64,000 nt of DNA from SAR86 cluster bacterium (GTDB lineage Bacteria; Pseudomonadota; Gammaproteobacteria; Magnimaribacterales; Magnimaribacteraceae), in assembly GCA_023703575.1 (NCBI GenBank), contig CP097969.1:1335517-1399516 (forward strand), read 5' to 3'. Below the pieces are notes generated by a model. That model saw only the letters and a program-made list of their open reading frames with translations, had not been told where the DNA came from and made no database searches. How positions within the stretch are numbered: position 1 is the first letter of the stretch; each line of letters begins with the position of its first letter. A program made the translations under genes and the position numbers. This document shows, piece after piece, positions 27,231-36,522 of the stretch.

Positions 27231-28069
27231 TATGGATTGAAAAGCTTCAGAGCTTTATTCCAAATTAATTGATCAGTTTTTTTTGTAGGAATTTTATAGT
27301 CATCAATAAAAGCAACGGGTTGAATTTCTTTAGTTGAACTTGTCAACCAAAGTTCGTCACATTCATATATTGAATCTACAGAAATTTCCTCTTCAAAGAC
27401 CTCAATATTATTTTTTTTAAGAAGATCGATTATAAAATTTCTCGTTACGCCAGGTAGAATATTCTGATTCAAAGATGGGGTGTAAACCTTATCTTGTTTT
27501 ACCAAGAAGACATTAGACTTAGAACCTTCGTTTAGTATTCCATCTTTATGTAAAAGGATTTCATCTACTGTTTCCAAAGAGGGATCATGCATAGACAATA
27601 TATTGCCAATGAGGGCGGTAGTTTTGATATCGCACCTTTGCCATCTAATATCGTCTTCTAAACGCACTCTCAAACCTTCTTTATTGGCATTACCTCTATA
27701 GGGATTAATATCTAAATTTTGCGAATTAATGAATAAAGTTGGGACTATATTTCCACTTGCCGTGTGTGATCTTGACTCTTGGACTCCTCGAGAGATTTGT
27801 ATGTAGAAAGACTGGTTATTATATTCATTCTTTACATGTAAGTTCTTCAAAATACCCTCTAGATTATCAAGTTCAGATGGAGCAGGTATAAAGGTTTTAG
27901 CTAGGGATATCTTGAATCTTTGTAAATGTTCTTCAAACAAGAATAATTCTTGGTTATATGAAGGAATAACCTCATAAACGCCATCGCCAAAAGTGAAACT
28001 TCTGTCAAGAGGAGAAATCCTTGCTTCATCAGCAGGAATTATTTCTCCATTTAAATAAACCCACATCAA
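27227..28069 (-). CDS. dat: Class IV PLP aminotransferase, probable D-amino-acid transaminase
   Basis: 280-residue fold-type IV PLP enzyme. It opens with VYLNGEIIPADEARISPLDRSFTFGDGVYEVI, of which the stretch SFTFGDGVYEV is the family signature; the PLP Lys is in CDIKTTALIGNIL and the GILNEGSKSNVFLV block binds the cofactor phosphate. The pattern fits D-alanine aminotransferase better than IlvE. The neighbouring dacA and other cell-wall genes favour supply of D-glutamate or D-alanine. Last gene of the proA operon, 5 bases after dacA; its stop overlaps holA's on TTAA. Confidence 0.85.
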   Translation of the reverse strand: MMWVYLNGEIIPADEARISPLDRSFTFGDGVYEVIPSYNQELFLFEEHLQRFKISLAKTFIPAPSELDNLEGILKNLHVKNEYNNQSFYIQISRGVQESRSHTASGNIVPTLFINSQNLDINPYRGNANKEGLRVRLEDDIRWQRCDIKTTALIGNILSMHDPSLETVDEILLHKDGILNEGSKSNVFLVKQDKVYTPSLNQNILPGVTRNFIIDLLKKNNIEVFEEEISVDSIYECDELWLTSSTKEIQPVAFIDDYKIPTKKTDQLIWNKALKLFNPY

Positions 28070-28074
28070 TCTAG

Positions 28075-29241
28075 TTACTCTTCCATAAGAAATTGATATG
28101 TAAGTAACTTAATATTTGACCACGCTCTGCCAAAGAAACCTAGAGCAGGAACATCTTTCATAGCTATAAGATCAACAGATGCGAGAGAGTCTCCATCAAG
28201 AATTAGATCAACCTTACCAACCACCTGACCTCTTTGAATTGGTGCCTGAAGATAGTCATTTAACTTAATTTGAGGTTCGACTCTTGGGAAGTCCCTGGGT
28301 GAAAGGGTTAGATACAATTCTTCGGCGGAGGATAAATTTACCGAATCCGCTTCACCGCCCCACACTTGCTCATTGACAAGAGATAAATCAGCTTCAAGGA
28401 TGCGTTTTGTTCTGTAATATCTGAAACCATAATCTAACAAACGTCTACTATCAGTTAATCTAGATTTTTCTGAGGAACTTTTCATCGTAACCGCAATTAA
28501 CCTTGTGTCATTTCTAACACCTGAGGAAACTAAACAATATCCGGCACTTTCGGTATGACCTGTTTTTACGCCATCAATAGATTCATCCTGCCATAGAAGG
28601 CTATTTCTATTTCTTTGTTTGATTTCGTTGAAGGTAAAGTACTTCTCTTTATAAAGAGCATAGTGATCAGGAAATTTCTCTATAAGATTTTTTGTTAAAA
28701 TTGCTAAGTCTTTCGCTGAAGAATAATGTTCGGGGTCTGGCCAACCACTAACATTTTTAAACTGGGTATTCTCCATGCCCATCTCTTCAATATAGAGCTG
28801 CATAAGCTCGACAAAACCTTCTTCAGATATAGCCACATGCTCTGCAATAGCACAACTAGCGTCGTTACCAGACTGTATGACCATTCCTTTGATTAAATCT
28901 GAAAAAAGAACTCTTGTTCCTTCTCTTATAAACATCTTAGAACCGCCTTTCTTCCAGCAATTCTCGCTAATAAATACTTCATCTTCTAAACTTACAAATC
29001 CTTTAGCTATTTGATCTGCAGCAACATAACCCGTCATTATTTTGGTAATACTTGCAGGCTCAATCCTTTCATCAGAATCATTTTCAGCAAGTATTCTTCC
29101 TGATACTGAATCCATCAAAATATAATTTGAGGCATTTAAGGAGGGGGGCTTTGGAATGAAACTCTCCTCAGAAAAAAGCGAAAGTGTTGAGATAGCGCTC
29201 AGTAAAACTATAAAAAAAGGTAATTTCTTTAATTTTTTCAT
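28075..29241 (-). CDS. dacA: D-alanyl-D-alanine carboxypeptidase (PBP5/6 type)
   Basis: Trims the terminal D-Ala of peptidoglycan pentapeptides. 388 residues: signal peptide (FFIVLLSAISTLSLFS), serine peptidase S11 domain with SxxK at EPASITKIM (Ser64, Lys67), SxN at VIQSGNDAS and KTG at DGVKTGHTES, then the C-terminal PBP5 beta domain and an amphipathic end (RAWSNIKLLTYQFLMEE) for membrane association. It starts immediately after the mltB stop. Confidence 0.95.
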   Translation of the reverse strand: MKKLKKLPFFIVLLSAISTLSLFSEESFIPKPPSLNASNYILMDSVSGRILAENDSDERIEPASITKIMTGYVAADQIAKGFVSLEDEVFISENCWKKGGSKMFIREGTRVLFSDLIKGMVIQSGNDASCAIAEHVAISEEGFVELMQLYIEEMGMENTQFKNVSGWPDPEHYSSAKDLAILTKNLIEKFPDHYALYKEKYFTFNEIKQRNRNSLLWQDESIDGVKTGHTESAGYCLVSSGVRNDTRLIAVTMKSSSEKSRLTDSRRLLDYGFRYYRTKRILEADLSLVNEQVWGGEADSVNLSSAEELYLTLSPRDFPRVEPQIKLNDYLQAPIQRGQVVGKVDLILDGDSLASVDLIAMKDVPALGFFGRAWSNIKLLTYQFLMEE

Positions 29242-30216
29242 TTATAAAAACTTGGATAGTGAGTTGCTAAATTCAAAGACCGCCATCACATATAATTTAC
29301 TTCTATTGTATCTGGAAATAGATTGATAGTTATCAAAGCCAAGCCAGTATTCGTAACCATCTTCAAGATTAAGTGAGATAGGCACAAATTTGAGATTGCT
29401 AGGAATAATTTTGGTAGCTTCTAGCCCAAATTTTTCTAGCTCAATTTCTGTCATATAGGGTTTGAATGAGGATGTAATTTCTTTTACTTCGCTTATGGCT
29501 TTAGCTCTCATGGCTATAGGCACATTTGGTTTCCATTTACCTTTCTTGTTAAGGAAATTAGCGACACTGCCTATAGCATCTACAGGATTATTTAAAATAT
29601 CTCTCACTCCATCATTATCGAAATCTACTGCGTAGTCCCTATAGCTATCAGGCATAAATTGACCATATCCCATAGCACCAGCTATTGAACCTTCTATTTC
29701 TTCTAGATTAAAGTTCTCTTCTCTGCTTAATAAAAGGAATTCTTCTAGCTGGACTTTAAAGAATTTAGATCTTCGAGGATAATCAAAAGCTAAGGTGGAT
29801 AGCGAATCTATAACTCTTATATTTCCTTTAATTCTCCCATATCTAGTTTCGATTCCAATAATAGATGCAATAATTTCAGCTGGAACACCATATATTTTTT
29901 CAGCTCTTTTTAAATCCTGTTTATGCGAATTAATAAATTCTTTACCAGCGGAAATTCTTGATTCATTTACCATAATGCCTCTATACCTTTCCCATGTCAT
30001 AGTGCCTTCAGGTTGTCTATTCATTATCCTAACAACCCTTTCTTGATATTTTGCGCGTTGAAAAATGGCTTCTAGATAAGATTTTTCATATCCGTGTTTT
30101 TGCGCCATATAGTCTATGAATTCAATAGTTTCATCGTTTTCAGAATAATCGGAATATAAGCTTTGCGAAGCAAATAAGGTAATTATTAGGATTTTGTAAT
30201 ATTTTTTTATATTCAT
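29242..30216 (-). CDS. mltB: Lytic murein transglycosylase B
   Basis: Cleaves the glycan strand of peptidoglycan to give 1,6-anhydro ends. 324 residues with the catalytic Glu in IIGIETRYGRIKG (Glu123), then SLSTLAFDYPRRSKFF and AMGYGQFMPDSYRDYAVDFD, all MltB hallmarks. The N-terminus is a plain signal peptide (LIITLFASQSLYS) without a lipobox Cys, so it may be soluble in the periplasm, unlike E. coli MltB. It overlaps rodA by 4 bases. Confidence 0.93.
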   Translation of the reverse strand: MNIKKYYKILIITLFASQSLYSDYSENDETIEFIDYMAQKHGYEKSYLEAIFQRAKYQERVVRIMNRQPEGTMTWERYRGIMVNESRISAGKEFINSHKQDLKRAEKIYGVPAEIIASIIGIETRYGRIKGNIRVIDSLSTLAFDYPRRSKFFKVQLEEFLLLSREENFNLEEIEGSIAGAMGYGQFMPDSYRDYAVDFDNDGVRDILNNPVDAIGSVANFLNKKGKWKPNVPIAMRAKAISEVKEITSSFKPYMTEIELEKFGLEATKIIPSNLKFVPISLNLEDGYEYWLGFDNYQSISRYNRSKLYVMAVFEFSNSLSKFL

Positions 30217-31337
30217 AACTGAGGTCTCTTAGCAGAAAGAATAACCCCAAAAGCCAATAAATGCACAACTATTGAAGTTCCCCCTTGGCTAATCAAGGGT
30301 AAAGGCACTCCAACAACAGGAATTATACCGATAACCATTGATACATTAATTAGAATAAATAAAAGGAAGATGAATCCCAAAGAACAGCAGGCAAGTCTTT
30401 CGAAAGGAGATTGTGCTGATAAACCAATCTTAAAAATTCGCCATATGATTATTCCATAGACAATAAATAGGCAAGTTATTCCCAATAGGCCAAACTCCTC
30501 TCCGATAACAGAAAAAATAAAATCAGAATGACTTTCGGGAATAAAATTAAGCTGGCTTTGGGTGCCCTCTAAGTAGCCCTTACCAAAAAAACCTCCAGAA
30601 CCTATGGCAGTTTGTGACTGAGCGATATTCCAACCATCTCCGAGAGGATCAACATTACTATCAAAGTAAGTGAGGACCCTTTGTTTTTGGTAATCTAATA
30701 AGCTAGACCAAATAAAAGGAGAAACAATTGCCAACATACCTAAATAAGCAGCTATAACCCTGTAAGGCAAACCAGCTAAATATATTGGAATAATTCCAGA
30801 CGTAAAAACTATTATAGAGGTTCCTAAATCAGGCTGTTCAAAAACCAAGTATGAACACATAAGGGCAGCTAAAGTTGTATAAAGCCAATCTTCTAATCTT
30901 ATTTTTGATTCCTTCCTATGTAAATAAGCAACAATTGATAGCGGCAAGATCAATCTTATGATTTCAGACGGTTGAAACTGAAAAAACCCCATATCTATCC
31001 ACCTACTAGTTGTATAGCCTTCAGCTGGATTAAATAGAACATAAATAAGAAGTAAAAGACCAATCCAGTAAGAATGCATCAAAATATTTTTATAGGAGTC
31101 AGGTTTTAAATGAGAAATGAAAATCATCATTATTAAACCTGCAAAAACATAAATCGACTGACGCATGATCATCGAAAAGGATTGACCACTTGAGCTGTAC
31201 AACATTGCCAAGCCAAAGATAAGGACGGCGATAAGGGCTAGCACCAATGTTATGTCCTTAAACACATATCTAAAAGGGTTAAAACTTGTAACCAATGGTT
31301 TATTTAGGGAATAATCAAGAGGATTTCTGTTGCTCAT
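30213..31337 (-). CDS. rodA: Rod-shape SEDS glycosyltransferase RodA
   Basis: SEDS-family peptidoglycan polymerase of the elongasome and partner of PBP2. A 374-residue polytopic membrane protein with SEDS motifs: SRWIDMGFFQFQPSEIIRL, FEQPDLGTSI, the GDGWNIAQSQTAIGSGGFFG loop and the C-terminal VVGVPLPLISQGGTSIV. It overlaps mrdA by 4 bases upstream and mltB by 4 bases downstream. Confidence 0.96.
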   Translation of the reverse strand: MSNRNPLDYSLNKPLVTSFNPFRYVFKDITLVLALIAVLIFGLAMLYSSSGQSFSMIMRQSIYVFAGLIMMIFISHLKPDSYKNILMHSYWIGLLLLIYVLFNPAEGYTTSRWIDMGFFQFQPSEIIRLILPLSIVAYLHRKESKIRLEDWLYTTLAALMCSYLVFEQPDLGTSIIVFTSGIIPIYLAGLPYRVIAAYLGMLAIVSPFIWSSLLDYQKQRVLTYFDSNVDPLGDGWNIAQSQTAIGSGGFFGKGYLEGTQSQLNFIPESHSDFIFSVIGEEFGLLGITCLFIVYGIIIWRIFKIGLSAQSPFERLACCSLGFIFLLFILINVSMVIGIIPVVGVPLPLISQGGTSIVVHLLAFGVILSAKRPQL

Positions 31338-33172
31338 GATTCATTGATGTTTATTTGATATTGTTCAATAAGACGCTTAGCAATGGGTGCAGCTACGGCA
31401 CTTCCAGATTCACCATTTTCTACTATAACAACTACAACTAAATTAGGATCAGGAATAGGGCCATAACTTGCAAAAAGAGCATGATCTCTGTTTTTTATAT
31501 CTTTTCTTATTCCCTCATATTCTTCTCTTACGGTAAGATCTTGATCAGTAAGGCTTTTAATTTGAGCGGTTCCAGTTTTACCAGCTATAGTTATTCCTCC
31601 TTCTTCATATAAATTATGAGCTGTGCCATTCCAAGAATTAATTACAGAGATCATTGATTTTTCAATAATATTCCAATGTTTTGGGTTTTCAATTTGTACT
31701 TCCATCAAAAGGTCAGGCTCATAGTCATTAAGCTGATTATTTCTTATGAGTTTAGGCTGAAAAATCTTTCCTTTATTTGCTATTGCAGACAGTGAAACTG
31801 CTAATTGGAGTGGGGTAGAGCTTATGTATCCCTGCCCTATTCCAATATTTATCGTATCTCCTACGAACCAAGCTTCACCAATATTACCTAACTTCCAATT
31901 TCTAGTTGGTAGAATACTTTTAGATTCATTAATCAAATCTATACCGCTGATTTGTCCAAAACCAAATCTCAACAAAAATGCTGAAATCCTATCAATGGTA
32001 AGCTTTGAAGCAAGTTCATAAAAATAAACATCTGAAGACTCGACGATTGCCTTCTTAAGATCTACTTTTCCGTGCCCATCCTCTTTCCATCCACGATACT
32101 TTCTTCCTTCTTCTTTTAGCTGAAAAAAGCCTTTATCTTCTATAATAGTTGACTCAGTAATTAGCTCTTCTTCAAGACCAAGCAAACCAATAAAAGGTTT
32201 TATGGTTGAGGCCGGCGGGTACAAACCAGATATTGCACGATTAAAGAAAGGTGAATCTTCCAAGGAAGATTGAGAGACAGGCGAACCACTTTCTGAACCG
32301 TTTAAAATATTGGGGTTATAGTCTGGTGAACTTACTAGAGCTTTAATAAATCCAGTCGTTGGGTCCAAAGCCACTACAGCTCCTCTTCTATTGGCAAGTT
32401 CTTCCTGAGCAATTTTCTGTAACCTTAGGTCAAGAGTGAGTGTTAGGTTGAAAGGCTTGTCGGGGAAAACTCTATTAATTTCTCTAATCTTATTTCCGTA
32501 TACATCCACCTCCATCAGGCTAATTCCAGCCTTGCCTCTTAGAGTTTTTTCATACGACTTCTCTAGTCCAACCTTCCCAATGAAAGAATCATCAGGATAT
32601 TCTGCTCTTGATAGAGAAAGTCTTTCATTCGTATTTATGAGACCTAAATGACCGATAGCGTGAGAAAAGAGATTTTTATGAGGAAGATATCTTCTTAATT
32701 TGGCTTCAAGTTGAATATTAGGTATTGAATTTTTTTGCACTTCATACTTAGCTAATTCCTGTTCACTTAGATTTCGTGCAAGCCAAATTTTTTCTTCATC
32801 TTGATTTGAAACCTCTAACTGATCAATTTTTCTATTTTCATCCAAAACTTTGTTACGTAATTGTTCAACTTGGTCCATTGAAGACTTATATAACTTAGTT
32901 TTGATATAGAGATCTTTTGTAACTATATTTTCAGCAATAAGAGTTCCATCTTCCAACTTTATAAGACCCCTAGCTGGATATATAGGTATGTTGATTATTC
33001 TATTTTTATCTGACTCGGCCTCGTAATTAACTCTATCTAATACAGTTAATTGAAGTATTTTAAATACTCCTGAGATAATCAGGATCAGTAGAAAAAAAAA
33101 TATTACACCCGATCTGCTTCTCAATGATTGAGTATCTTTTTCATCTCTTCTTAAATCCTGGATGGTTCTCAT
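31334..33172 (-). CDS. mrdA: Penicillin-binding protein 2 (elongasome transpeptidase)
   Basis: Class B PBP that cross-links peptidoglycan during cell elongation. 612 residues: a single N-terminal membrane anchor (VIFFFLLILIISGVFKIL), the pedestal domain, then the transpeptidase domain with SxxK at PPASTIKPFIG, SxD at ESSDVYFYEL and KTGT at IAGKTGTAQI. The order rlmH-mrdA-rodA is the classic gammaproteobacterial arrangement. Confidence 0.95.
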   Translation of the reverse strand: MRTIQDLRRDEKDTQSLRSRSGVIFFFLLILIISGVFKILQLTVLDRVNYEAESDKNRIINIPIYPARGLIKLEDGTLIAENIVTKDLYIKTKLYKSSMDQVEQLRNKVLDENRKIDQLEVSNQDEEKIWLARNLSEQELAKYEVQKNSIPNIQLEAKLRRYLPHKNLFSHAIGHLGLINTNERLSLSRAEYPDDSFIGKVGLEKSYEKTLRGKAGISLMEVDVYGNKIREINRVFPDKPFNLTLTLDLRLQKIAQEELANRRGAVVALDPTTGFIKALVSSPDYNPNILNGSESGSPVSQSSLEDSPFFNRAISGLYPPASTIKPFIGLLGLEEELITESTIIEDKGFFQLKEEGRKYRGWKEDGHGKVDLKKAIVESSDVYFYELASKLTIDRISAFLLRFGFGQISGIDLINESKSILPTRNWKLGNIGEAWFVGDTINIGIGQGYISSTPLQLAVSLSAIANKGKIFQPKLIRNNQLNDYEPDLLMEVQIENPKHWNIIEKSMISVINSWNGTAHNLYEEGGITIAGKTGTAQIKSLTDQDLTVREEYEGIRKDIKNRDHALFASYGPIPDPNLVVVVIVENGESGSAVAAPIAKRLIEQYQININES

Positions 33173-33177
33173 TAATT

Positions 33178-33645
33178 TTACTTATGATAAGGATGATTTT
33201 GTGTCATAGACCAAACTCTATAAATTTGTTCCAAGACTAAAACCGGAACAATAGAATGGGGAAAAGTTAATTGAGATAAGGACCAGCAAAAGTCGCATTG
33301 CTTTATAAGATTTTGACTTAAACCGTCAGGACCACCGATAATAATAGATAAATCTTTTGAACTGGAGATCCAATTATCAAACTGAAACCTTAATTTCTCA
33401 GTACTCATATTCAGTCCTTCTTTGTCTAGGGCAATCACAAATTCATTCTTCTTAACTTTTGATTGTAATAAATTGCTCTCTTTTTCGACAACGTCTAGAA
33501 CATTATAGTTCCCAATACGGTTGACTGGTTTTAATCCCAGCCAATCAATGTTTATTGATTTATTAAATTTGGATTCATAAGTGCTAAAAGCTTTTTTAGC
33601 CCAGTCAGGGCGGCTCGATTCTATTGAAATTAACCTAATTTTCAT
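33178..33645 (-). CDS. rlmH: 23S rRNA (pseudouridine1915-N3)-methyltransferase RlmH
   Basis: SPOUT methyltransferase that modifies pseudouridine 1915 of 23S rRNA, one of the sites made by RluD. 155 residues; the SAM knot is visible at IALDKEGLNMSTE, IIGGPDGLSQ and LSQLTFPHSIVPVLVLEQIY, and the C-terminus NHPYHK matches the family's HPYHR-type ending. It overlaps rsfS by one base. Confidence 0.95.
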   Translation of the reverse strand: MKIRLISIESSRPDWAKKAFSTYESKFNKSINIDWLGLKPVNRIGNYNVLDVVEKESNLLQSKVKKNEFVIALDKEGLNMSTEKLRFQFDNWISSSKDLSIIIGGPDGLSQNLIKQCDFCWSLSQLTFPHSIVPVLVLEQIYRVWSMTQNHPYHK

Positions 33646-33968
33646 TAAAGTTCAGGATCCCATAAACTCTCTAAATCATAAAACTCTCTGGCATCTGCTG
33701 ACATAAGGTGAATGACTACATCTCCTGCGTCAACTAGGACCCAATCATCTCCATCCTGTCCTTCAATCTTGATTCCAGAAATATTTGTTTCTTTTAAGCT
33801 CTCCAAGATATGCTCACTTATCGCCGCTATATGTCTATTTGATGTCCCTGACGCAATGACCATAAAATCTGTTAAAGAACTAATCTTTGTTACATCTATT
33901 GCTATAGGATTTACTGCTTTGATATCTTCTAAAGAATTGATAATTTTATTTTTTAGTTTTTGAGTCAT
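33645..33968 (-). CDS. rsfS: Ribosomal silencing factor RsfS
   Basis: Binds ribosomal protein uL14 and blocks subunit joining when nutrients are low. 107 residues with the family core KISSLTDFMVIASGTSNRHI, EGQDGDDWVLVDAGDVVIHL and the C-terminal REFYDLESLW. It lies between nadD and rlmH as in most proteobacteria and overlaps nadD by 4 bases. Confidence 0.95.
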   Translation of the reverse strand: MTQKLKNKIINSLEDIKAVNPIAIDVTKISSLTDFMVIASGTSNRHIAAISEHILESLKETNISGIKIEGQDGDDWVLVDAGDVVIHLMSADAREFYDLESLWDPEL

Positions 33969-34606
33969 TGCTCTTGATATAAATTTTGATCTTTAATGAA
34001 TTGATAAACATCGCTATCTAGTAACGCAGATACGTCTTCATTATTTGATATCAACTCTCGAATCTTAGTAGAAGTAACTTTAATGGGATCTATTGGCAAA
34101 ATGAAAATTTTGCCTTTTGAATCTTTAAACTCCTGAAAATTTAAAATTCTTTTAGATTCTAAGAGATTTTGTACGTATGAAGTTTCATCAACTTCATATC
34201 CCGGTCTTTCCAATATTAGTAAATTAACTTCTTCTAAGAAATTCTCGTACTCATACCAAGTTTCTATCTTCAAAAAAGAGTCCATCCCCATTATCCATAC
34301 TAAAGTGTCATTTGGATTCTCTTTCTGAATCTCTTTAAAAGTTAAATAAGCATATGAGGGACTTTTTTTTAAAGTCTCTCTTTCATCAATTATCAGATTA
34401 TTAATGTGGCTTAGCGCAAGATTAACTAGCTTAATTTTATTGAGTTCATTAATTCTTTTCTCTTTATGAGGAGGAGTACCATTTGGCAAAATAATGAGTT
34501 CATCTAAATCGATTAAATTAAGAAAATTCTCTATTACTTGGACATGTCCTTTATGTATAGGATCAAAAGTGCCACCAAATATACCGATAAGTTTTTTGTT
34601 GGCTAT
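33965..34606 (-). CDS. nadD: Nicotinate-nucleotide adenylyltransferase, apparent AUA start
   Basis: Converts nicotinate mononucleotide to deamido-NAD. The obligatory N-terminal motif IGIFGGTFDPIHKGH is encoded upstream of the first possible TTG start (34489), so translation must begin earlier. Between that motif and an in-frame stop there is no ATG, GTG or TTG; an ATA at 34606 has AGGAG six bases upstream. Starting there gives 213 residues, the length of E. coli NadD. Other family motifs: ILPNGTPPHK, SPSYAYLTF and the C-terminal STKIREL. The ATA is one base after the proA stop codon, so re-initiation by terminating ribosomes is plausible. A sequencing or assembly error in the start codon is the alternative. 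Confidence 0.9.
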   Translation of the reverse strand: MANKKLIGIFGGTFDPIHKGHVQVIENFLNLIDLDELIILPNGTPPHKEKRINELNKIKLVNLALSHINNLIIDERETLKKSPSYAYLTFKEIQKENPNDTLVWIMGMDSFLKIETWYEYENFLEEVNLLILERPGYEVDETSYVQNLLESKRILNFQEFKDSKGKIFILPIDPIKVTSTKIRELISNNEDVSALLDSDVYQFIKDQNLYQEQ

Positions 34607-34607
34607 T

Positions 34608-35876
34608 TTAAACTCCTCTTAAGTTTGAATTACCTTTCACAATAAACTTTTGTGACGTTAGTCCCTCTAAGCCCACGGGACCCCTTGCATGAATCTTATC
34701 AGTAGAAATTCCAACTTCAGCTCCTAGTCCATACTCAAACCCATCAGCCCAGCATGTGGGCAAGTTATGCATAACAGAACTTGAGTCCACGTTTTTAAAA
34801 AAGTATTCAGCTTTATTTTTGTCTTCAGTGACTATTGAATCTGTATGTTGTGATCCGTACTTTTGAATATGATCTATGGCTTCGCTCATATCTTCAACAA
34901 CTTTTATGGAGAGAATGGGAGCAAGATATTCAGTTAACCAGTCATCTTCTTTAGCTTCATTTGCATCTATAAATTGAAGTGTTTTTTGACAACCTCTAAC
35001 TTCCACTCCTTCCGAAGAAAATCTATCTTCTAAGCTAGGCAGAAGTAAAGATGCTACTGAAGAATGAACTAAAAGCGTTTCCATGGCACCGCATATTCCA
35101 TATCTGTAGGTCTTCGCATTAAAAGCAATATTTTCAGCTTTTTTTATATCTGCTGCCTCGTCTATGTATACATGACAAATTCCATCTAAGTGTTTTATTA
35201 CAGGCACCTTTGATTCATCAGAAATAAGCTGCACCAAACCTTTACCTCCTCTGGGAATGACTACGTCCAAATAATCATCTAGATGCAGTAAAGTTTTTAC
35301 AGCTTCTCTATCAGTGGTCTCTACGAGCTGAATACATTCCTTGGGTAAACTGGCTTTTTTAAGACCTTCTTGTAAACAGTTCCAGATGATCTTATTAGAA
35401 AGAATGGCTTCTGATCCTCCTCTTAACAGGCAGGCATTTCCAGATTTAAGGCAGAGTGCTGCAGCATCTGCAGTAACATTTGGTCTTGATTCGTATATTA
35501 TTCCAACAACTCCCAAGGGAACTCTCATTTTACTAACTTCAATCCCAGAAGGCGTAGGATCTAAATCAGTAATTTCTCCTACAGGATCAGGTAACTCAGA
35601 AACAACCTGCAATCCAGAAATCATAGAATTAATTCTGCTGTCATTTAGTTCTAATCTATCTATGAGAGCTGATCCTATAGATTTTTGTTTAGCTAAATCT
35701 AAGTCTTTTTTATTTGTACTTAATATTTCATCCCTATCAGATTCTATTTGTTCCGAAATGCAGCTCAGTGCCTCATTTTTTTGCTCTAAGGAAGCTTGGG
35801 ATAAGATTAAAGAAGCTTCTTTTGCTTCAGATCCTAACCGATTCATATAAGTATTTATTTCTTTACTCTGAGTCAT
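34608..35876 (-). CDS. proA: Gamma-glutamyl phosphate reductase
   Basis: Second step of proline synthesis: NADPH reduction of gamma-glutamyl phosphate. 422-residue aldehyde-dehydrogenase-fold enzyme with MRVPLGVVGIIYESRPNVT, the LRGGSEAILSN block, the catalytic Cys in TYRYGICGAMETLLVH and the C-terminal GLGAEVGISTDKIHARGPVG. It is the promoter-proximal gene of the nine-gene minus-strand operon and carries, within its last codons, the ribosome-binding site (AGGAG) for nadD. Confidence 0.95.
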   Translation of the reverse strand: MTQSKEINTYMNRLGSEAKEASLILSQASLEQKNEALSCISEQIESDRDEILSTNKKDLDLAKQKSIGSALIDRLELNDSRINSMISGLQVVSELPDPVGEITDLDPTPSGIEVSKMRVPLGVVGIIYESRPNVTADAAALCLKSGNACLLRGGSEAILSNKIIWNCLQEGLKKASLPKECIQLVETTDREAVKTLLHLDDYLDVVIPRGGKGLVQLISDESKVPVIKHLDGICHVYIDEAADIKKAENIAFNAKTYRYGICGAMETLLVHSSVASLLLPSLEDRFSSEGVEVRGCQKTLQFIDANEAKEDDWLTEYLAPILSIKVVEDMSEAIDHIQKYGSQHTDSIVTEDKNKAEYFFKNVDSSSVMHNLPTCWADGFEYGLGAEVGISTDKIHARGPVGLEGLTSQKFIVKGNSNLRGV

Positions 35877-35920
35877 TGTTGAATATTCTACCTAAGTATC
35901 TATGCTTTCAAAGACTTAAG

Positions 35921-36520
35921 ATGTTCGAATTTAATGAAATAATAATTTGGCTTGAGAATAATCCTCAATGGATTGGCCTAGGAATTATAGGAGCTTCATT
36001 TATAGAATCCTTTGCTTTAATAGGAATAATTATTCCTGGTGTTGTTTTACTTGCTTTGATATCAGGATTAGCTTCTTCTTCTATAAGTATTTATGAAGTA
36101 GTTTTATTGGCATACGTATCTAGCTTTCTTTCAGATATTGCCAGTTTCTTCTTGGGCTATAGCTTTAGAAATTCACTTAGAAAAATCTGGCCGTTTACAA
36201 AATATCCTCATTTTCTTCAAAATGGACAGGCATTCTTTAAAAGGTATGGGATGGTTGGTCTTTTTGTAGGTAAGTTTATAGGTCCAGTTAGGCCCCTACT
36301 TCCTATAACAGCAGGATCATTAAACATGAATATAAAGAAATTCTTCTTAGTTGAGATTCTTTCTTGTTTTTTATGGGCATTAGTTTACACCGTACCTGGT
36401 TACTATGCTGCGCAAGCCCTGATCTCAGAAAATATCAACCTAGTTGATTCCCTTTTGATTTTGATTGGAGTTGTTGTTTTATTTATGTTAATAAGATACT
36501 TTAGTAAAAAATATACATAA
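35921..36520 (+). CDS. DedA-family membrane protein
   Basis: DedA/SNARE-associated family integral membrane protein, members of which act in membrane lipid recycling and envelope homeostasis. About 199 residues from ATG 35921 (MFEFNEIIIWLENNPQ); the open frame extends upstream inside the divergent proA gene, but that part is not DedA-like. Family motifs: FIESFALIGIIIPG (an acidic residue before the gate), FFKRYGMVGLFVGKFIGPVRPLLPITAGSLNM and several membrane helices. It is followed after 2 bases by the carotenoid oxygenase gene. Confidence 0.88.
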   Translation: MFEFNEIIIWLENNPQWIGLGIIGASFIESFALIGIIIPGVVLLALISGLASSSISIYEVVLLAYVSSFLSDIASFFLGYSFRNSLRKIWPFTKYPHFLQNGQAFFKRYGMVGLFVGKFIGPVRPLLPITAGSLNMNIKKFFLVEILSCFLWALVYTVPGYYAAQALISENINLVDSLLILIGVVVLFMLIRYFSKKYT

Positions 36521-36522
36521 CT

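Noticed and set aside
35341-35850. 169-codon open frame on the plus strand within proA
   Set aside because: Mirror frame of proA with no recognisable motif; proA explains the region.
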